From NCBI GenBank assembly GCA_014218235.1, contig CM024756.1, positions 69,322,015 through 69,386,014 on the forward strand: DNA of 64,000 nucleotides, in the 5' to 3' direction. The stretch is from Colocasia esculenta (Eukaryota; Streptophyta; Magnoliopsida; Alismatales; Araceae). A model generated the notes under the pieces. The model was not told the DNA's origin. It worked only from the letters and a program-made list of their open reading frames with translations, and made no database searches. The translations under genes were made by a program, and so were the position numbers. Shown here in pieces: positions 30,553-41,476 of the stretch (the stretch's first letter is position 1; each line of letters opens with the position of its first letter).

Positions 30553-33001
30553 AAAAGTCTGTTTTCGTCGGATTAGGTCTTTTGAGAAGGAAAGCCAGGG
30601 TTTTTTGTGAGAAAACCAGACTTTTGCAAAGCTTGATCTGGCATTGGAGGTCTTTCTGGCGATCTTCTGCGACTGGAAGGAGCTCCTAGTGTTAAGAATC
30701 TTCCCGACACTGGAAGGCCTTCTGTGCAGGCGTGAAGATCAGATTCGGGGTTGCAATTTCACCTTCTTGGCTTGGCCGAGGAGGGCTTCTTCGACAGATT
30801 TGATCTTCGTAGAGATTTATTTCCATGCAAGTAGCTTAGGGTTTCACTCTGTGGACTTATCCTTTAGGGTTTTATAATTTTTACAGATTTTAAAATCGTG
30901 TCCTAGACCCCCAATTCATCTGTTTTCTATGTCTGCTCTGCATTATGTGCAGATACAAGGTTGACGGCCACTTTGTTGTTGCCAAGATCCTGAGTAAATG
31001 GCAGTCAATCATGTCGTTAACCCCTGTTGGCGTCCATCCTAAGGACGTCAAGTTCATATATTTTTGCCAGAACACTGTTTGACTGCTTATGATGGGATTT
31101 TTGGGGAATTATGAATATATGCATGTGTTTATAAAATTTTGTCTTGTCAGATATATTGAATAGATCAAACCATGAAATCCTGATAATTTTTTTATTTTAA
31201 TTGCTATTTGTAAATTTTTTGTTATGAAGAAATAGACATGATTGATAGAGTTTAATTCGAGATAATTAGAATTAATGCATGTTTTGCTTTCAGAAAATTT
31301 TCACGAACCTAGGGCTACTGTTTTGCAAGTTTAAAACTATGAAAACTGACTGTTATAGTCTATCATGTTAAAATGAAATATCTTGTTAAATTGCATGACT
31401 TCTGGTAAATGTTAAAAATTGTTTTATTGCTCCGAAATTTATGAAAACTTACTGACGTGTTCTGTGATAGTTATGTACCCTGTGGTTAAATTTTAAGCAT
31501 GTTCTGATCACTGCAAGAAGAGTTATGAATTTATAAAGGTTTTTGTACCATGATTTGATATTTAGTCTCATCCATGTTTTAAAATGTGATTAGCATCATG
31601 ATTAGGTCCTCTCAATTACTATTTATGGTTAATCTGAGAAACTGAAGGTGATAAGTAATTGTTTCATGAATTATTGTGCATGTTCATGGAAAGAGAGAAA
31701 ACATGTGGCATGTGTGTGAAAATGTGTTTTTTTTGTGCCAAGAGACACTGCCACCATAGATTGTGTGGATCAGTACTGCAGTAGTCCCTACAGGAAAGCT
31801 CAATGTTTACGTGATACCTGGGCAACGGGTCGTGTGAAATCTTGGAGGTGGACAAGTTCCACTGGTAATGGTGGGGAGGGCTTCCCCCGGTTCTGCGCAA
31901 TAACCAAGACTTGGTCACTTTGCCTAGTGATTATGTATTGAATGTTATGTGATCTTTCTAGTGGTGGTTTGGGATGTGTCTTGGGATTGTGTAAAAGTGA
32001 AAATGTGAACAATGTAGAAAGTGATATTGAACGTGGCACGTGGTAAGTGCAGTGATGTGACATATGACACATGAATGGCAAAGTGAAAACTATGTGAAAT
32101 CATGTGTAGTGAAAGGAATGATAATGTGAGAGTATGCATGTGAAAGCCAAGGTAAATGTGCATATATTCATGTCATGAGAAAATAATGCATGTGTTTAAT
32201 GTAAATTTTGTTAATTATGATATCATGTTTAGTACCATGTGTAGGAATATGTAAATTATGTTCAGAGTTAGAAATTACTTGATGAGCATGTGTTTAGTAT
32301 CATGTTATAAATTGAATAAAGCCATGGGTTAGTGTTATGGGAAAATCAGAAATGAAAGCATGTGTAGTATGACTGCTCCATGTAAGTAATACCATGTTAT
32401 AATTAACAATGTTTAATTCTTGTTTACATGTGTTTAGTATAGATGTTAATAGATTCCATGTTTATTATCCATGTTGTAGTATGAGCATGTGTTATTTTGA
32501 ATTGTAAATCGCAAATAGTTAATGATCATGTGATACCTAGTAAAGTGTTAAATTGTTAGAAAGCATGTGTGGTATGTACATGGTTGAACTTTTTAGTTAC
32601 TTGCTAAGTCTATTTTTATACTCACCCTTGCTAAACATTTCAGGAATTTTGAAGCCGAGGATTGCAAGATCCGACAGGGAGCGTGAAGAGTAGATTGAAG
32701 ATTTAAAGTTATTTCTTAGTATGTGATGTATTTGTAATTTGAACTTTGGTTATAATGTACTTGGAAACTGGCTATGTTAATGATTTTCTGCTTTGTTATT
32801 TTCTTTTCTTGGACTATATAGACTGTGGTACGTGGATTATAGTTGATGAATTAGAGTTATTTAATTTTCGCGTGCAATATTCGTTTCTATTTGTGATATC
32901 TCAGCCAATGTGACTATCGTTGGGGTTTTCTCCCCCAGTAGCGACTTGCTCTCACCCGATGTGGGTTGGTATACCGTACCAGGTGGAAGTGGGCTGTTAC
33001 A
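30553..33001 (+). repeat. Second copy of the solo gypsy LTR, 5' truncated
   Basis: Aligns to about 25222-27727 with many small indels, from TGTTTTCGTCGG to GGGCTGTTACA. The missing first ~440 bp show that it arose by duplication rather than a separate insertion. The bases after it (GTTAT) correspond to the GTTAA target duplication of the first copy. Confidence 0.92.
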
Positions 33002-33621
33002 GTTATGGAATCACGAAAACACCTATCGCTCCATGACTTGAACTTGCGGCAGTGAGTTTTGCCCGGAAGCTGTGGAGGCATTATCTTTACGGCAATCAAT
33101 TCATTATGTACTCCAATCATCAGAGCCTGAAATACTTGTTCTCACAAAAAAAAACTAAACATGAGGCAAAGAAATGTTGGAATTTATCAGGATTATGACT
33201 TAAAATTGAGTACCATCCTGGAAAGGCAACATTGCTGTTGATGCTCTAGTAGAAACCTTGTGGCTCAGATGGCAGTTTTGATGATCAAGGAATGGAGACT
33301 TTTAGAAGATTTCTACACTAAATTTAGAAGCCAAACTACAGGAGATAAGGTCAGGATAGTAAACTTGAAAGTCCAATCAACCTTCATAAAATCAAGCACA
33401 ACAAGACAATGATCTCCTGCTCATAGAGATCAAAGAGAATGTGAATTCTAAACCTGAATTTGAATTGACGCACAATGGAGTCTTCAATTTTGAATAAGAT
33501 TATGCGTGTCAGACGAATCAGCGATTAAGAAGCAAATACTGAGGAAGCACACCGAACCTATTACACTATACATCTTGGAACTATCAAGATGTACCAAGAT
33601 CTCAAGAAAAAACTTTGGTGG
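33002..33621 (+). pseudogene. Gyp2 RNase H and integrase zinc-finger start (second copy)
   Basis: Second-unit copy of 27728-28827 without the 464-bp repeat. HYLYG.., MRQRR.., EYHPGK and the H..H segment of integrase are recognisable, but frameshifts occur every 30-60 bp. It is the most decayed copy of this segment. It runs straight into the complete Gyp3 5' LTR. Confidence 0.83.
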
Positions 33622-36224
33622 TGTAATATAAAGCCATGGGATACACCTATACACAAGTGCTTTATAAGCATAACAACAATCGATGTTGCTTAAAGGCAAT
33701 CAATATTATAGAGACAATCGATGTATAAGACAATTGATATGCATAATAGCAATCGATGTATAAATGGCCAATCGATGGTGGTCAGTGATCGATGTTTAAC
33801 GACCAATCGATGTTGGTTAGCAATGAATGTTTAATGACCAATCGATGTTGGTCAACAATCGATGTTTAAGGACCAATCAATGTTTAATGACCAATCAATG
33901 TGGTCAACAATCGATGTTTACGTCGCCAATCGAATTGGATTTTGGATATGATGAAGTAAGCTTCGACTGATCATGACCATATCATGCATGACGAAGTAGA
34001 ACTTCATATATGACGAAGTAGACATCATATCTGACGAAGTTACGCTTTGACTGATTACAACCAAATCATATATGACTTCGTACATGACGAAGTTACTGGT
34101 CATTTCCAAACTATAAAACTCATGTTAATTATATGCCCAATAATAAAAAGGGGGTCAGTTAAGATAAATATAGGAAGTATTGACCCTAAACCATGATTAA
34201 AAATTGTGTCCAGTGGGGAGTCCGAATCTATTTCCTAAAACTAACCAAATAGGAACAAACCTGTTATGGAAACGACTCCTATGGAAGTTTTGAAACATAA
34301 TAGGACTCTTACAAAGAGTTTAGGAAGCTACAAACTCAAACATTACACCATCAAGACGCTATAAAACCATCGTAAGACCCCTATAGCCAACCCTAGATCT
34401 TTCTCTTTATTGTTGGATGAATTTCCAGAGCAAGGGAACGAGCTGGTAAAAGGGACTCAAGGAGTCTTCAACCCCTTAGCATCTACTTTGACTTGTAAGA
34501 ACCCTGGTGTTAGAAGCAACCCAAGGTAGGTAATCTCGGGCACCAACTTAACATAGACTATATCATCTGAAAGTCCTTTAAGTCTGTTCTTATGTGTCCC
34601 TATTCTTCCTGATTTCACCATTCATTTAAAAGGTATCAACTATTTTTACAAAACTTCATACAAGATCTGGACTTTTCCCATCCTTCTCTAGTTTCATGCA
34701 ACCGAGGCCAACTGGGTCAAACCAAAGCCATAGCTCTATTTACTTTCCGTTTCCAGAAATCCTTTCATTTATAGTTTCATCCCAAGAACTCTAGATTTCG
34801 AGTTATGGATCAACCAAGTAAGTCTATGTTGTTTTCTTGGTATTGCCAGCATGTTGATTAGTCTATGTCAGTAGTTTAAAAGCCATAGCTCTATTTAATG
34901 ATCATACTCTCCATTGATTATATCTCTTCGTCCTTAAGTTCCAACTCAAAGTAAAAAAATAATAAATAATGAATAAAAAAACATCTCGAGATTATCTGTG
35001 TCATAACCATGTTGGTTAAAATGCATGTTAGGTTTGATGTGCGTCTATTTGTTTTTTCCATGAACCTTACTATTTCCTGACTTTCCTTATTGGATATGCT
35101 TTCTGATTATTGCATGTATTGTCGTTCCTTGCATACGTAGTTAGGAAAGTCTTTGTACTCTATGGATTTCCTCATAGAGACCTAACAGGTTGTACCTTGA
35201 AGTTCCCTGAAGTTAGAGGACTCTTTATTCCATGTGAATCCTATTCTATTTTGATCAAAGTCATTAAAGTTTATGGAACTAAACAAAAATAATAATAATA
35301 ATAAGTCATATGTTGTTTGGATTAATCTCTCGAGCTATTGCCATATCCTTGAACTCCATGGATGATCATATTCTTGCTACTTTGAGCTTGTCCTGGAAAT
35401 CTGTGGCCATATTATATGCATGTGTGCTCGGCACAATATGGGGCTTCGGTCTTATGACTAATGCCTATTCAAATAAGGGCTCTGTTTGGTCCTGGGAAGG
35501 TGTGCCCAACGTACTCTTAACGGCGGGAGTATGGACTTGTAGTGTGTGGCATGACACAGTATGTGTGCAAGATTTGTGAATGTGCCTTCGTTTGATATGA
35601 TACGTTTGATTATGTTAATATGTGTTATTTGTGTGAATATTTCCAGTTCCTGTTCATTTGGTAAGTGCTCGTTCTTGAATTTCTTGTCCAATGCTTATGA
35701 AAGTCTATATGATTCGTTATGAAAATATGTTGAGTATTCTACTCTAATAAGTCATTTGATCTTGTGGGTAATATCGTGCATGCTTTTATCCATCATCCTG
35801 TACGAATTCTCCTTCTTAAAATTGTTAATCACTTATATCATTGTCCGCACCATGAGATGTAACTCCTACTAGGCATTAGCCCGCTCACTCTTGCTTTCCT
35901 AAATGTTTTTAGGTAGTGATGATGAGCATATAGATACTGAAGGGGAAGGGAAAGAATGAAGAGCACGCCAAATATCATGCAGCCATGGCATAGAACTCTT
36001 AGAGTATGATAGAGTCTGTAGTGGGTTATTCTCATTATGTCTAACATGTACTTGAATAATGGGCCCTATGGTTGGCTCTGAAGTTTTATGGATGTAATAA
36101 GGACTTGCTATTTGAATTAATATTGGCTTATGGTTTAGTGTTTTCATCTCCTTATATATATGTTTACTCTATTTATGATCTGAATACAACTGCATGCTCC
36201 GATATTCCGCATCAGGGCTTGACA
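33622..36224 (+). repeat. Gyp3 5' LTR, complete (2603 bp)
   Basis: TGTAATATAAAGCC...AGGGCTTGACA. It includes the ATCGATGTT field (about 33670-33920) followed by CTTCGACTGA/GACGAAGTT words (33950-34100). The part after 35391 (including GGGAAGGTGTGCCCAACGT) is unique to this copy. Frames within it have no domain. Its first 1770 bp are also present at 28828-30552. Confidence 0.85.
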
Positions 36225-36416
36225 GATTATTGATATCAGAGCATTAAATCTTGAAGGTACTAGGAGAATAGAAAGTAGGATCAAACTTGTCAAGACCACA
36301 TGCGTCAAAATTACCGTACCAATCATGAGTTAGGTAGAGCCATGGGAAAGGGATCATATGTGTTATAATCAGATCCCTAACTAGTGTTACTATCTTGAAG
36401 GTACTTATTTCTTGTA
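36225..36416 (+). other. Gyp3 leader with altered tRNA-Met primer-binding site
   Basis: TGATATCAGAGC at 36231-36242 differs from the canonical TGGTATCAGAGC by one G-to-A change. The remaining leader to the gag start has no other feature. Confidence 0.75.
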
Positions 36417-37345
36417 ATGGCTGCTAAGCGTGCACAACCAAGAAACATGCAGCAGACACTCCAGAACTTGACCTAGGCAATCCTGCAAGCCACGCAGGGT
36501 GGTGGAAATTGTGGAGTTGGTGAACTCCATAGAAACTTTTGTAGTATGAACCCGCCAAGGTTCTAGGGTAGTATAGATCTAGACACTACTGAGCACTGGG
36601 TCAAGGAGATTGAGAGGGCATTCAGAGTCATGCAATGCAACAATCAGGATAAAGTACTACTGGCAACTTTCCAATTGGAAAAGGATGCCAGGGCATGGTG
36701 GGAGATGGTAGAAGCTACATTGCAAGGCCAACAGGTGACTAGGGAGAAGTTTGTTTAACACTTCAACAACAAATATTTTTCTGGAAGGGTACAGGAGAGG
36801 AAGGCCATTGAATTTGCAGCCTTAAAACAACATGGGCTTACTGTGGTAGAAGATGAGGCTCAGTTCTCTCGCCTAGCCCGATATGTAAACAACCTAGTTG
36901 GGACGAAGAGGATGAAAGCTAAATGATTTTTTTAATGGCTTGCGGCCCTAGTATATCACTCAACTGGCGCCAATGGACATCTAGACATATGCTGACATGA
37001 TAAAGAAAGCCCAACTACTGGAGGATGCTATGGAGACAGAAGAAAGAATCAAGGGAAGTACTATAAAAGGGAACATGTATCTGCCACTGGAAGATTCCAA
37101 CTGACCATTAGAGGAAAAGGCCCAGTGGATGTTTGATAGAGCAACCAGATAAGAAACTAAGGGAAGTAGGCAAGCAGTTGGCATTGATCCCCTCAGGAAG
37201 ATGCAAACACTGTGACAAGGCTAGTCACTGATCTGAACAATGCTGGACAGCTCAAGGCAGATGCTTATGTTGTGGAAGCCAAGACCATAGGATCTATAAC
37301 TGCCACTTAGTCAAGGAGCAGACCCAGCAGGACAAGCATTTGAAT
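36417..37345 (+). pseudogene. Gyp3 gag with two zinc knuckles
   Basis: The start at 36417 gives MAAKRAQPRNMQQTLQNL. The core motif follows: HWVKEIERAFRVMQCNNQDK, VLLATFQLEKDARAWWEMVE, then REKFV with a stop, HFNNKYFSGRVQERKAIEF and QFSRLARYVNNLVGTKRM. Zinc-knuckle residues are at 37200-37315: CKHCDKASH.SEQCW and CLCCGSQDHRIYNCHL, both CX2CX4HX4C, the first with a stop. At least five in-frame stops make it a pseudogene. Confidence 0.87.
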
Positions 37346-37640
37346 GGACAAAGGAGGCAAGGTAGCCTACAAGCCATATTGGAACTAGAAACTACTGAGG
37401 AAGGAGGAGTTGTGGAAGGTACTCTTAAAATACTTTCCAGACTTGCTTTCATAGGATGTCAGTGAATTCTTGTGATATAAATGAATTTCTAGTTACTACA
37501 CCCCTTGGGCAATGAACCAAACTTAGCCACTACTTTCCCTCTGCTGTCGTGGACATCGGTGGAAAGAACCTATCAAGTGACCAAATATGCATGGCCATAG
37601 ACCACTATGACGTGATCTTGGGAGCCGATTGGCTGACCCA
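37346..37640 (+). pseudogene. Gyp3 protease remnant lacking the catalytic motif
   Basis: EEGGVVEGTLKILSRLAF marks the domain start. The DTGATHSF segment is missing, apparently deleted near 37455. NEFLVTTPLGQ and, in the frame from 37549, DHYDVILGADWLTQHGASV mark its end. Confidence 0.75.
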
Positions 37641-38640
37641 ACATGGTGCCAGTGTGAATTGCAGGAAGAGTAGAGTAACTTTTAGTGAGTATCCAAGGCT
37701 AGTTTACACAGGAACTAGAAATCGTAAACACCTATCCCTTATCTCTTCCCTTCGAGCCCATAGGATGATAAGAAAGGGGTGTGTAGCATTCTTTGCTTCA
37801 GTAGTGGAGGAACAGAAAGATGTAAAAGCGGAGGACATCATGGTGGTTAAGGATTTCTCAGATGTGTTTCCAGAAGAGCTCCCTGGTATTCCCCCTGAAA
37901 GAGAAGTAAATTTCTCTATTTCATTATTACCAAGAGCTTCCCCAGTTTCTAGGGCCCCCTATAGAATGTCACTTGCAGAGTTGAAGGAGCAACTAATGGA
38001 GTTGTTAAAGAAAGGGTTTATCAGACCAAGTACCTCACCATGGGGAGCCCCCATACTATTTGTCAAGAAGAAAGACGGTTCAATGAGACTATGTATTGAT
38101 TACAAGCAGTTGAATCAACTCACAATCAAAAACAATATCCTTTGCCAAGAATTAATGAACTATTTCATCAGATTTCGGTAGCTAAATATTTTTCTTAGAT
38201 CGATCATAGATCTGGCTACCACTAGTTGAGGATTTTAGAGGAAGATATTTACAAGATGACCTTTAAGAGTAGGTATGGGAATTATGAATTTTTTGTTATG
38301 CCTTTTGGACTGACAAATGCCCATGCAGCTTTCAAGCAGCTAATGAATGATGTGTACTTGCCATATCTCGATAAACTTATGGTGGTGTCTATTGATGATA
38401 TCTTGATCTATTCAACGACTAAGGAAGAACATGAGGAGTATTTGAAGATAGCCTTACAATTGTTAAGAGATAATCAACTGTATGCAAAGTTAAGCAAATG
38501 CGAGTTCTGGTTAGAGGAGGTGACCTTTATAGGGCATGTGATCACTAAAGATGGAATTGAAGTGGATCCATTGAAAGTGGAGGCTGTAATGAATTGGGAG
38601 AAACCTACTAATATGACAGAAATAAGAATTTTTTCGGGAT
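37641..38640 (+). pseudogene. Gyp3 reverse transcriptase (one frame break)
   Basis: Two open parts. The first, to 38181, has DFSDVFPEELPGIPPEREVN, SRAPYRMSLAELKEQLMEL, RPSTSPWGAPILFVKKKDGS and LCIDYKQLNQLTIKNN. A stop and shift near 38170-38230 break the SKIDLRSGYH region. The second, from 38226, has YGNYEFFVMPFGLTNAHAAF and the intact catalytic stretch VSIDDILIYS, then AKLSKCEFWLEEVTFIGHVI. The catalytic aspartates are retained, so this is the best preserved RT palm in the window. Confidence 0.9.
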
Positions 38641-39419
38641 TTGCAGGCTACTATAGGAGATTCATCAAAGACTTCTCCAAAATCGTTGTGTCTCTAACTA
38701 GACTGACCAGGAAGGAGAATCCATTTGTATGGATAGAAGAGTGTGAGAAGAGTTTCTACACTTTGAAAGAATGTCTGACTTTAGCTCGTGTCCATGCCCT
38801 ACCCACTGAAGGGGGAGAATTCGAGGTGTATATGGATGTGTCAGGCATCGGATTGGGATGCGTACTGATGTAGTCAGGTAAGGTGATAGCGTATGCCTCT
38901 AGGAAATTGAAGATACATGAATTTAATTATCCCGTCGATGATTTAGAGTTAGTAGTAGTGGTGTTCGCATTAAAATCCGACGACACTATCTTTATGGTGA
39001 ACAATTCAAGGTATATTCATATCATAAGAGTCTAAAGTATCTCTTTTCACATAAAGAACTTAACATGAGACAACGGAGATGGTTGGACTACTTAAAAGAC
39101 CTCGAATTTTCCATACAATATCACCCAGAGAAAGCCAATTCCTTAGCGGATACTTTGAGTAGACAGCCTGTGGCCTTAATAGCCAACTTAATAGTGGGAG
39201 AGTGGCGATTGCCAGAGCAATTTGCTAACCTAGACTTGAATATAAAGGAAGAAAATGATAGTGTGATGATCGCCAACATCAACATACAATCGGATCTTTT
39301 CACTGAAATCAGAGAACAGCAAGGCAACGATCCTTCCCAGGTAGAGATTAAAGAGAAGATAGATCAAAGGCTGGATTTCACCATAGTTAATGATGGCAGG
39401 TTAGTATTCAAGGGAAGGA
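38641..39419 (+). pseudogene. Gyp3 RNase H
   Basis: Connection FAGYYRRFIKDFSKIVVSLT, then EFEVYMDVSGIGLGCVLM with the first Asp kept (YMDVS for YTDAS) and a TAG stop at 38872. After a frame shift: KVIAYASRKLK.., LFSHKELNMRQRRWLDYLKD and YHPEKANSLADTLSRQ. The His-Asp end is present. Length is close to normal. Confidence 0.87.
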
Positions 39420-39703
39420 CATGTGTACCTGATAATGAAGGACTCAAGAAGAAGTTGATGACTAAAGCTCATAGATCCAAGTATACAATCCATCCTAGAG
39501 ACACTAAAATGTATCAAGATGTGAAAAGAACTTATTGGTGGCCAAACATGAAAAGAGAGGTAGCTGAATTCGTGGCACGTTGCCTAACTTGTCAACAAGT
39601 GAAAGAAAAACATCTCAGACTAACAGGTGTATTACAACCCTTAGACATACCTGAGTGGAAGTGGGAATGTATAGCATCATCATGGGATTACCTAAGACTA
39701 GAG
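39420..39703 (+). pseudogene. Gyp3 integrase zinc finger, cut by Cop3
   Basis: The frame reads KAHRSKYTIHPRDTKMYQDV, KRTYWWPNMKREVAEFVARC and LTCQQVKEK, giving a complete HHCC zinc finger, then PEWKWECIAS. A small deletion and shift lead to MGLPKTR, and at 39704 the LTR start TGTTGGATC interrupts it. The catalytic core is not in the window. Confidence 0.88.
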
Positions 39704-40164
39704 TGTTGGATCATTGAAAATAGAGCTTTTCACCTGGGGGGTGGGGGGGGGGGGGGGTGAACAGTTATTTTTCGTCGTGGAAGCTAATTTTAACAACTAA
39801 TAGCACACGTTAGTTATGTTAGTCAAACCACAAAGAACACAGAAATTTTATACTGGTTCAGACCTTCCTTCCAATGGAAGTCCTATGTTTAGTCCCTAAG
39901 CCAAGCTTAGGATTTCAATATCTTTTCCAAAGATACAACACCCCGATACTTACCAGTATTCCCTTCTACACAAGGGCAAAGATAACCCGCTAGCTCCAAC
40001 TAGCCTTCCCTTTACAAAGGGGAACAAACAGCCAAGACTCAATAGGTCTTCCCTTTCTCAAGGGGTCCACTTACTTTTCACAAACTTCTTATGTGGAGGA
40101 CTAGACTTCAGAAGGACTCCAGACTGAAAGAATAAGGCAGAGAAATTTTAGTTTGAAGAGAGAC
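39704..40164 (-). repeat. Cop3: terminal fragment of a copia LTR
   Basis: Begins TGTTGGATCATTG (minus-strand LTR end ..CAATGATCCAACA) and holds an interrupted G-run of over 20 bases followed by TGAAC (39736-39762). The shared copia-LTR block is visible at 39840-39900 (GGTTCAGACC..GGAAGTCCTATG). It is interrupted at 40165 by Gyp4. The remainder and any internal part are outside the window. Confidence 0.72.
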
Positions 40165-41476
40165 TGTAAGGCCCTCGAACTTTGTTCTTTTATTTAGACT
40201 TTGTCTTATAGTAGTTAGATGCTTTGCATTCATAGTTATGTGTATATATATGTATATGCATACATATGTATTTATTTAAACATATTGTATTTGAATAATG
40301 TTGTTCATATGTATATATGTGTTTATTTATGTACGTGTTACTTTTATTAATTGTACATATGGTGTTTAAATTATACATTACATTGCATGTATATATGTAT
40401 ATAGTATATGTATGTTTGGACACTTTTGTGTTCTAGCCGAGAAGCATGTTAACGTCAACATGCATTGACGTAAATGGGGACTCGACGTCCAGATCGTTGG
40501 ACACTGACTTTGGGTAAACTACAGCTAAGTGGCCGTCTATTTCCCAGAAATTGTGCGGTTTCAGATCTGGGAACGGCCGCGTTTCCTTCTGTCCCAATTT
40601 TGGAAACCTACCTCCAACGGTAGGAAATCCTATCTATTGCGTACCCCAAACCCCTTGCCTCTATAAAAACACCTCTTTTCGGCCGGATTAGGTTCCTTTG
40701 ACTCTTTGAGAAACCCTAGAAACCTTGTGAGAAAAACTGACTTTTGGGTGGCTTGATCTAGCATTGTGGTGTGTTTCCTGGCGATCTACATCGACTAGGA
40801 GAGGCTTTGGACCTTGGTGAGGCTTCCCCAACTCCGGTGTGCAACTAGCATCAACATAGGAACCGATTCAGGAGGACATTTGAGCACCCTCTTGGCTTGG
40901 CCGAGGAGGGTGTCTTCAGATATTTAATCTGATTTGATAATTTTTCTAAGGCAAGTAACCTATGGATCTCATCCCTACCCATGTCTACTAGGTCTCAGGA
41001 TTTTTACGGAATTTTTCTCGTGTCCTGGAGCCCCCATTCATCATGTTTTGTGCGTTCAGTCTGCACTTTTGCAGACAGGAACTTAACGGTCAGCTTGCTG
41101 CTGTTAAGATCCTGAGTTAGCGACAACATCTTGTGCCGTTAACTCCTATTGGCGTCAAGCATTATGCCGCCAAGTTCTTCAGATTTTTACAGAATGGATG
41201 TTTGATTTCTAGGATGCATTTTCTGGACTTCTGAGTATATGTATATGCTGTGAAAATTTTGTTGGCTCAGGTACAATCATTAGGTCATGTCAATAGAACG
41301 TGTCTCATTTCTGTAAATTTCTTTATTTATTAGAATTTTTGTAAATGGGCTGTGAGCATGATATGATCTTGATAATTCCTGAGTAATTAGGTTTATTGTA
41401 CATTACAGTTTTATAAAATTTTCATGTGGTTATAAGGACTATTGAAAGGTTTTAAAACTATTAGGCATGACTGTCC
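40165..41476 (+). repeat. Gyp4: gypsy LTR, first 1312 bp, cut by Cop4
   Basis: TGTAAGGCCCTCGAACTTTG start, same family as the Gyp1 LTR. TATA box TATAAAAA at 40672-40679 followed by a leader-like AAACCCTAGAAACC. Motif clusters AACGTC/GACGTC at 40440-40510 and GGCGTC/TTAACGG at 41080-41180. It stops at 41476 where Cop4 begins, with TGTCC as the likely target duplication. Whether it is solo or part of a full element cannot be judged here. Confidence 0.87.
40672..40679 (+). promoter_or_regulatory. Probable TATA box of Gyp4 LTR
   Basis: TATAAAAA in CTCTATAAAAACACC. An equivalent TATATATCC is at 46712-46720 in the related solo LTR, and a CCTATATC in the Gyp1 LTR, at corresponding positions between the two motif clusters. 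Confidence 0.55.

Larger units (their letters stand above)
22671..33621 (+). mobile_element. Gyp2: degenerate Ty3/gypsy element, broken by a solo LTR, two duplications and Gyp3
   Basis: Plus-strand order: gag core, knuckle, protease, RT, RNase H, integrase zinc finger. No 5' LTR or gag N-terminus is identified. The RNase H is split by a solo LTR (24785-27727). A 464-bp tandem copy of the RNase H piece follows, then the Gyp3 LTR breaks the integrase zinc finger. The later half recurs in the second unit of the large tandem duplication. Confidence 0.82.
33622..39703 (+). mobile_element. Gyp3: Ty3/gypsy element, 5' LTR to start of integrase
   Basis: 5' LTR 33622-36224, primer-binding site at 36231, gag from 36417, protease remnant, RT, RNase H and the integrase zinc finger, then interruption at 39704 by Cop3. 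It is inserted in the integrase of Gyp2. The 3' half and 3' LTR are not in the window and presumably lie beyond 64000, after Cop4. Confidence 0.87.

Noticed and set aside
35458..35691. Possible host exon around GGCTCTGTTTGGTCCTGGGAAGG
   Set aside because: It lies inside the Gyp3 5' LTR (33622-36224), and neither strand gives a protein motif.
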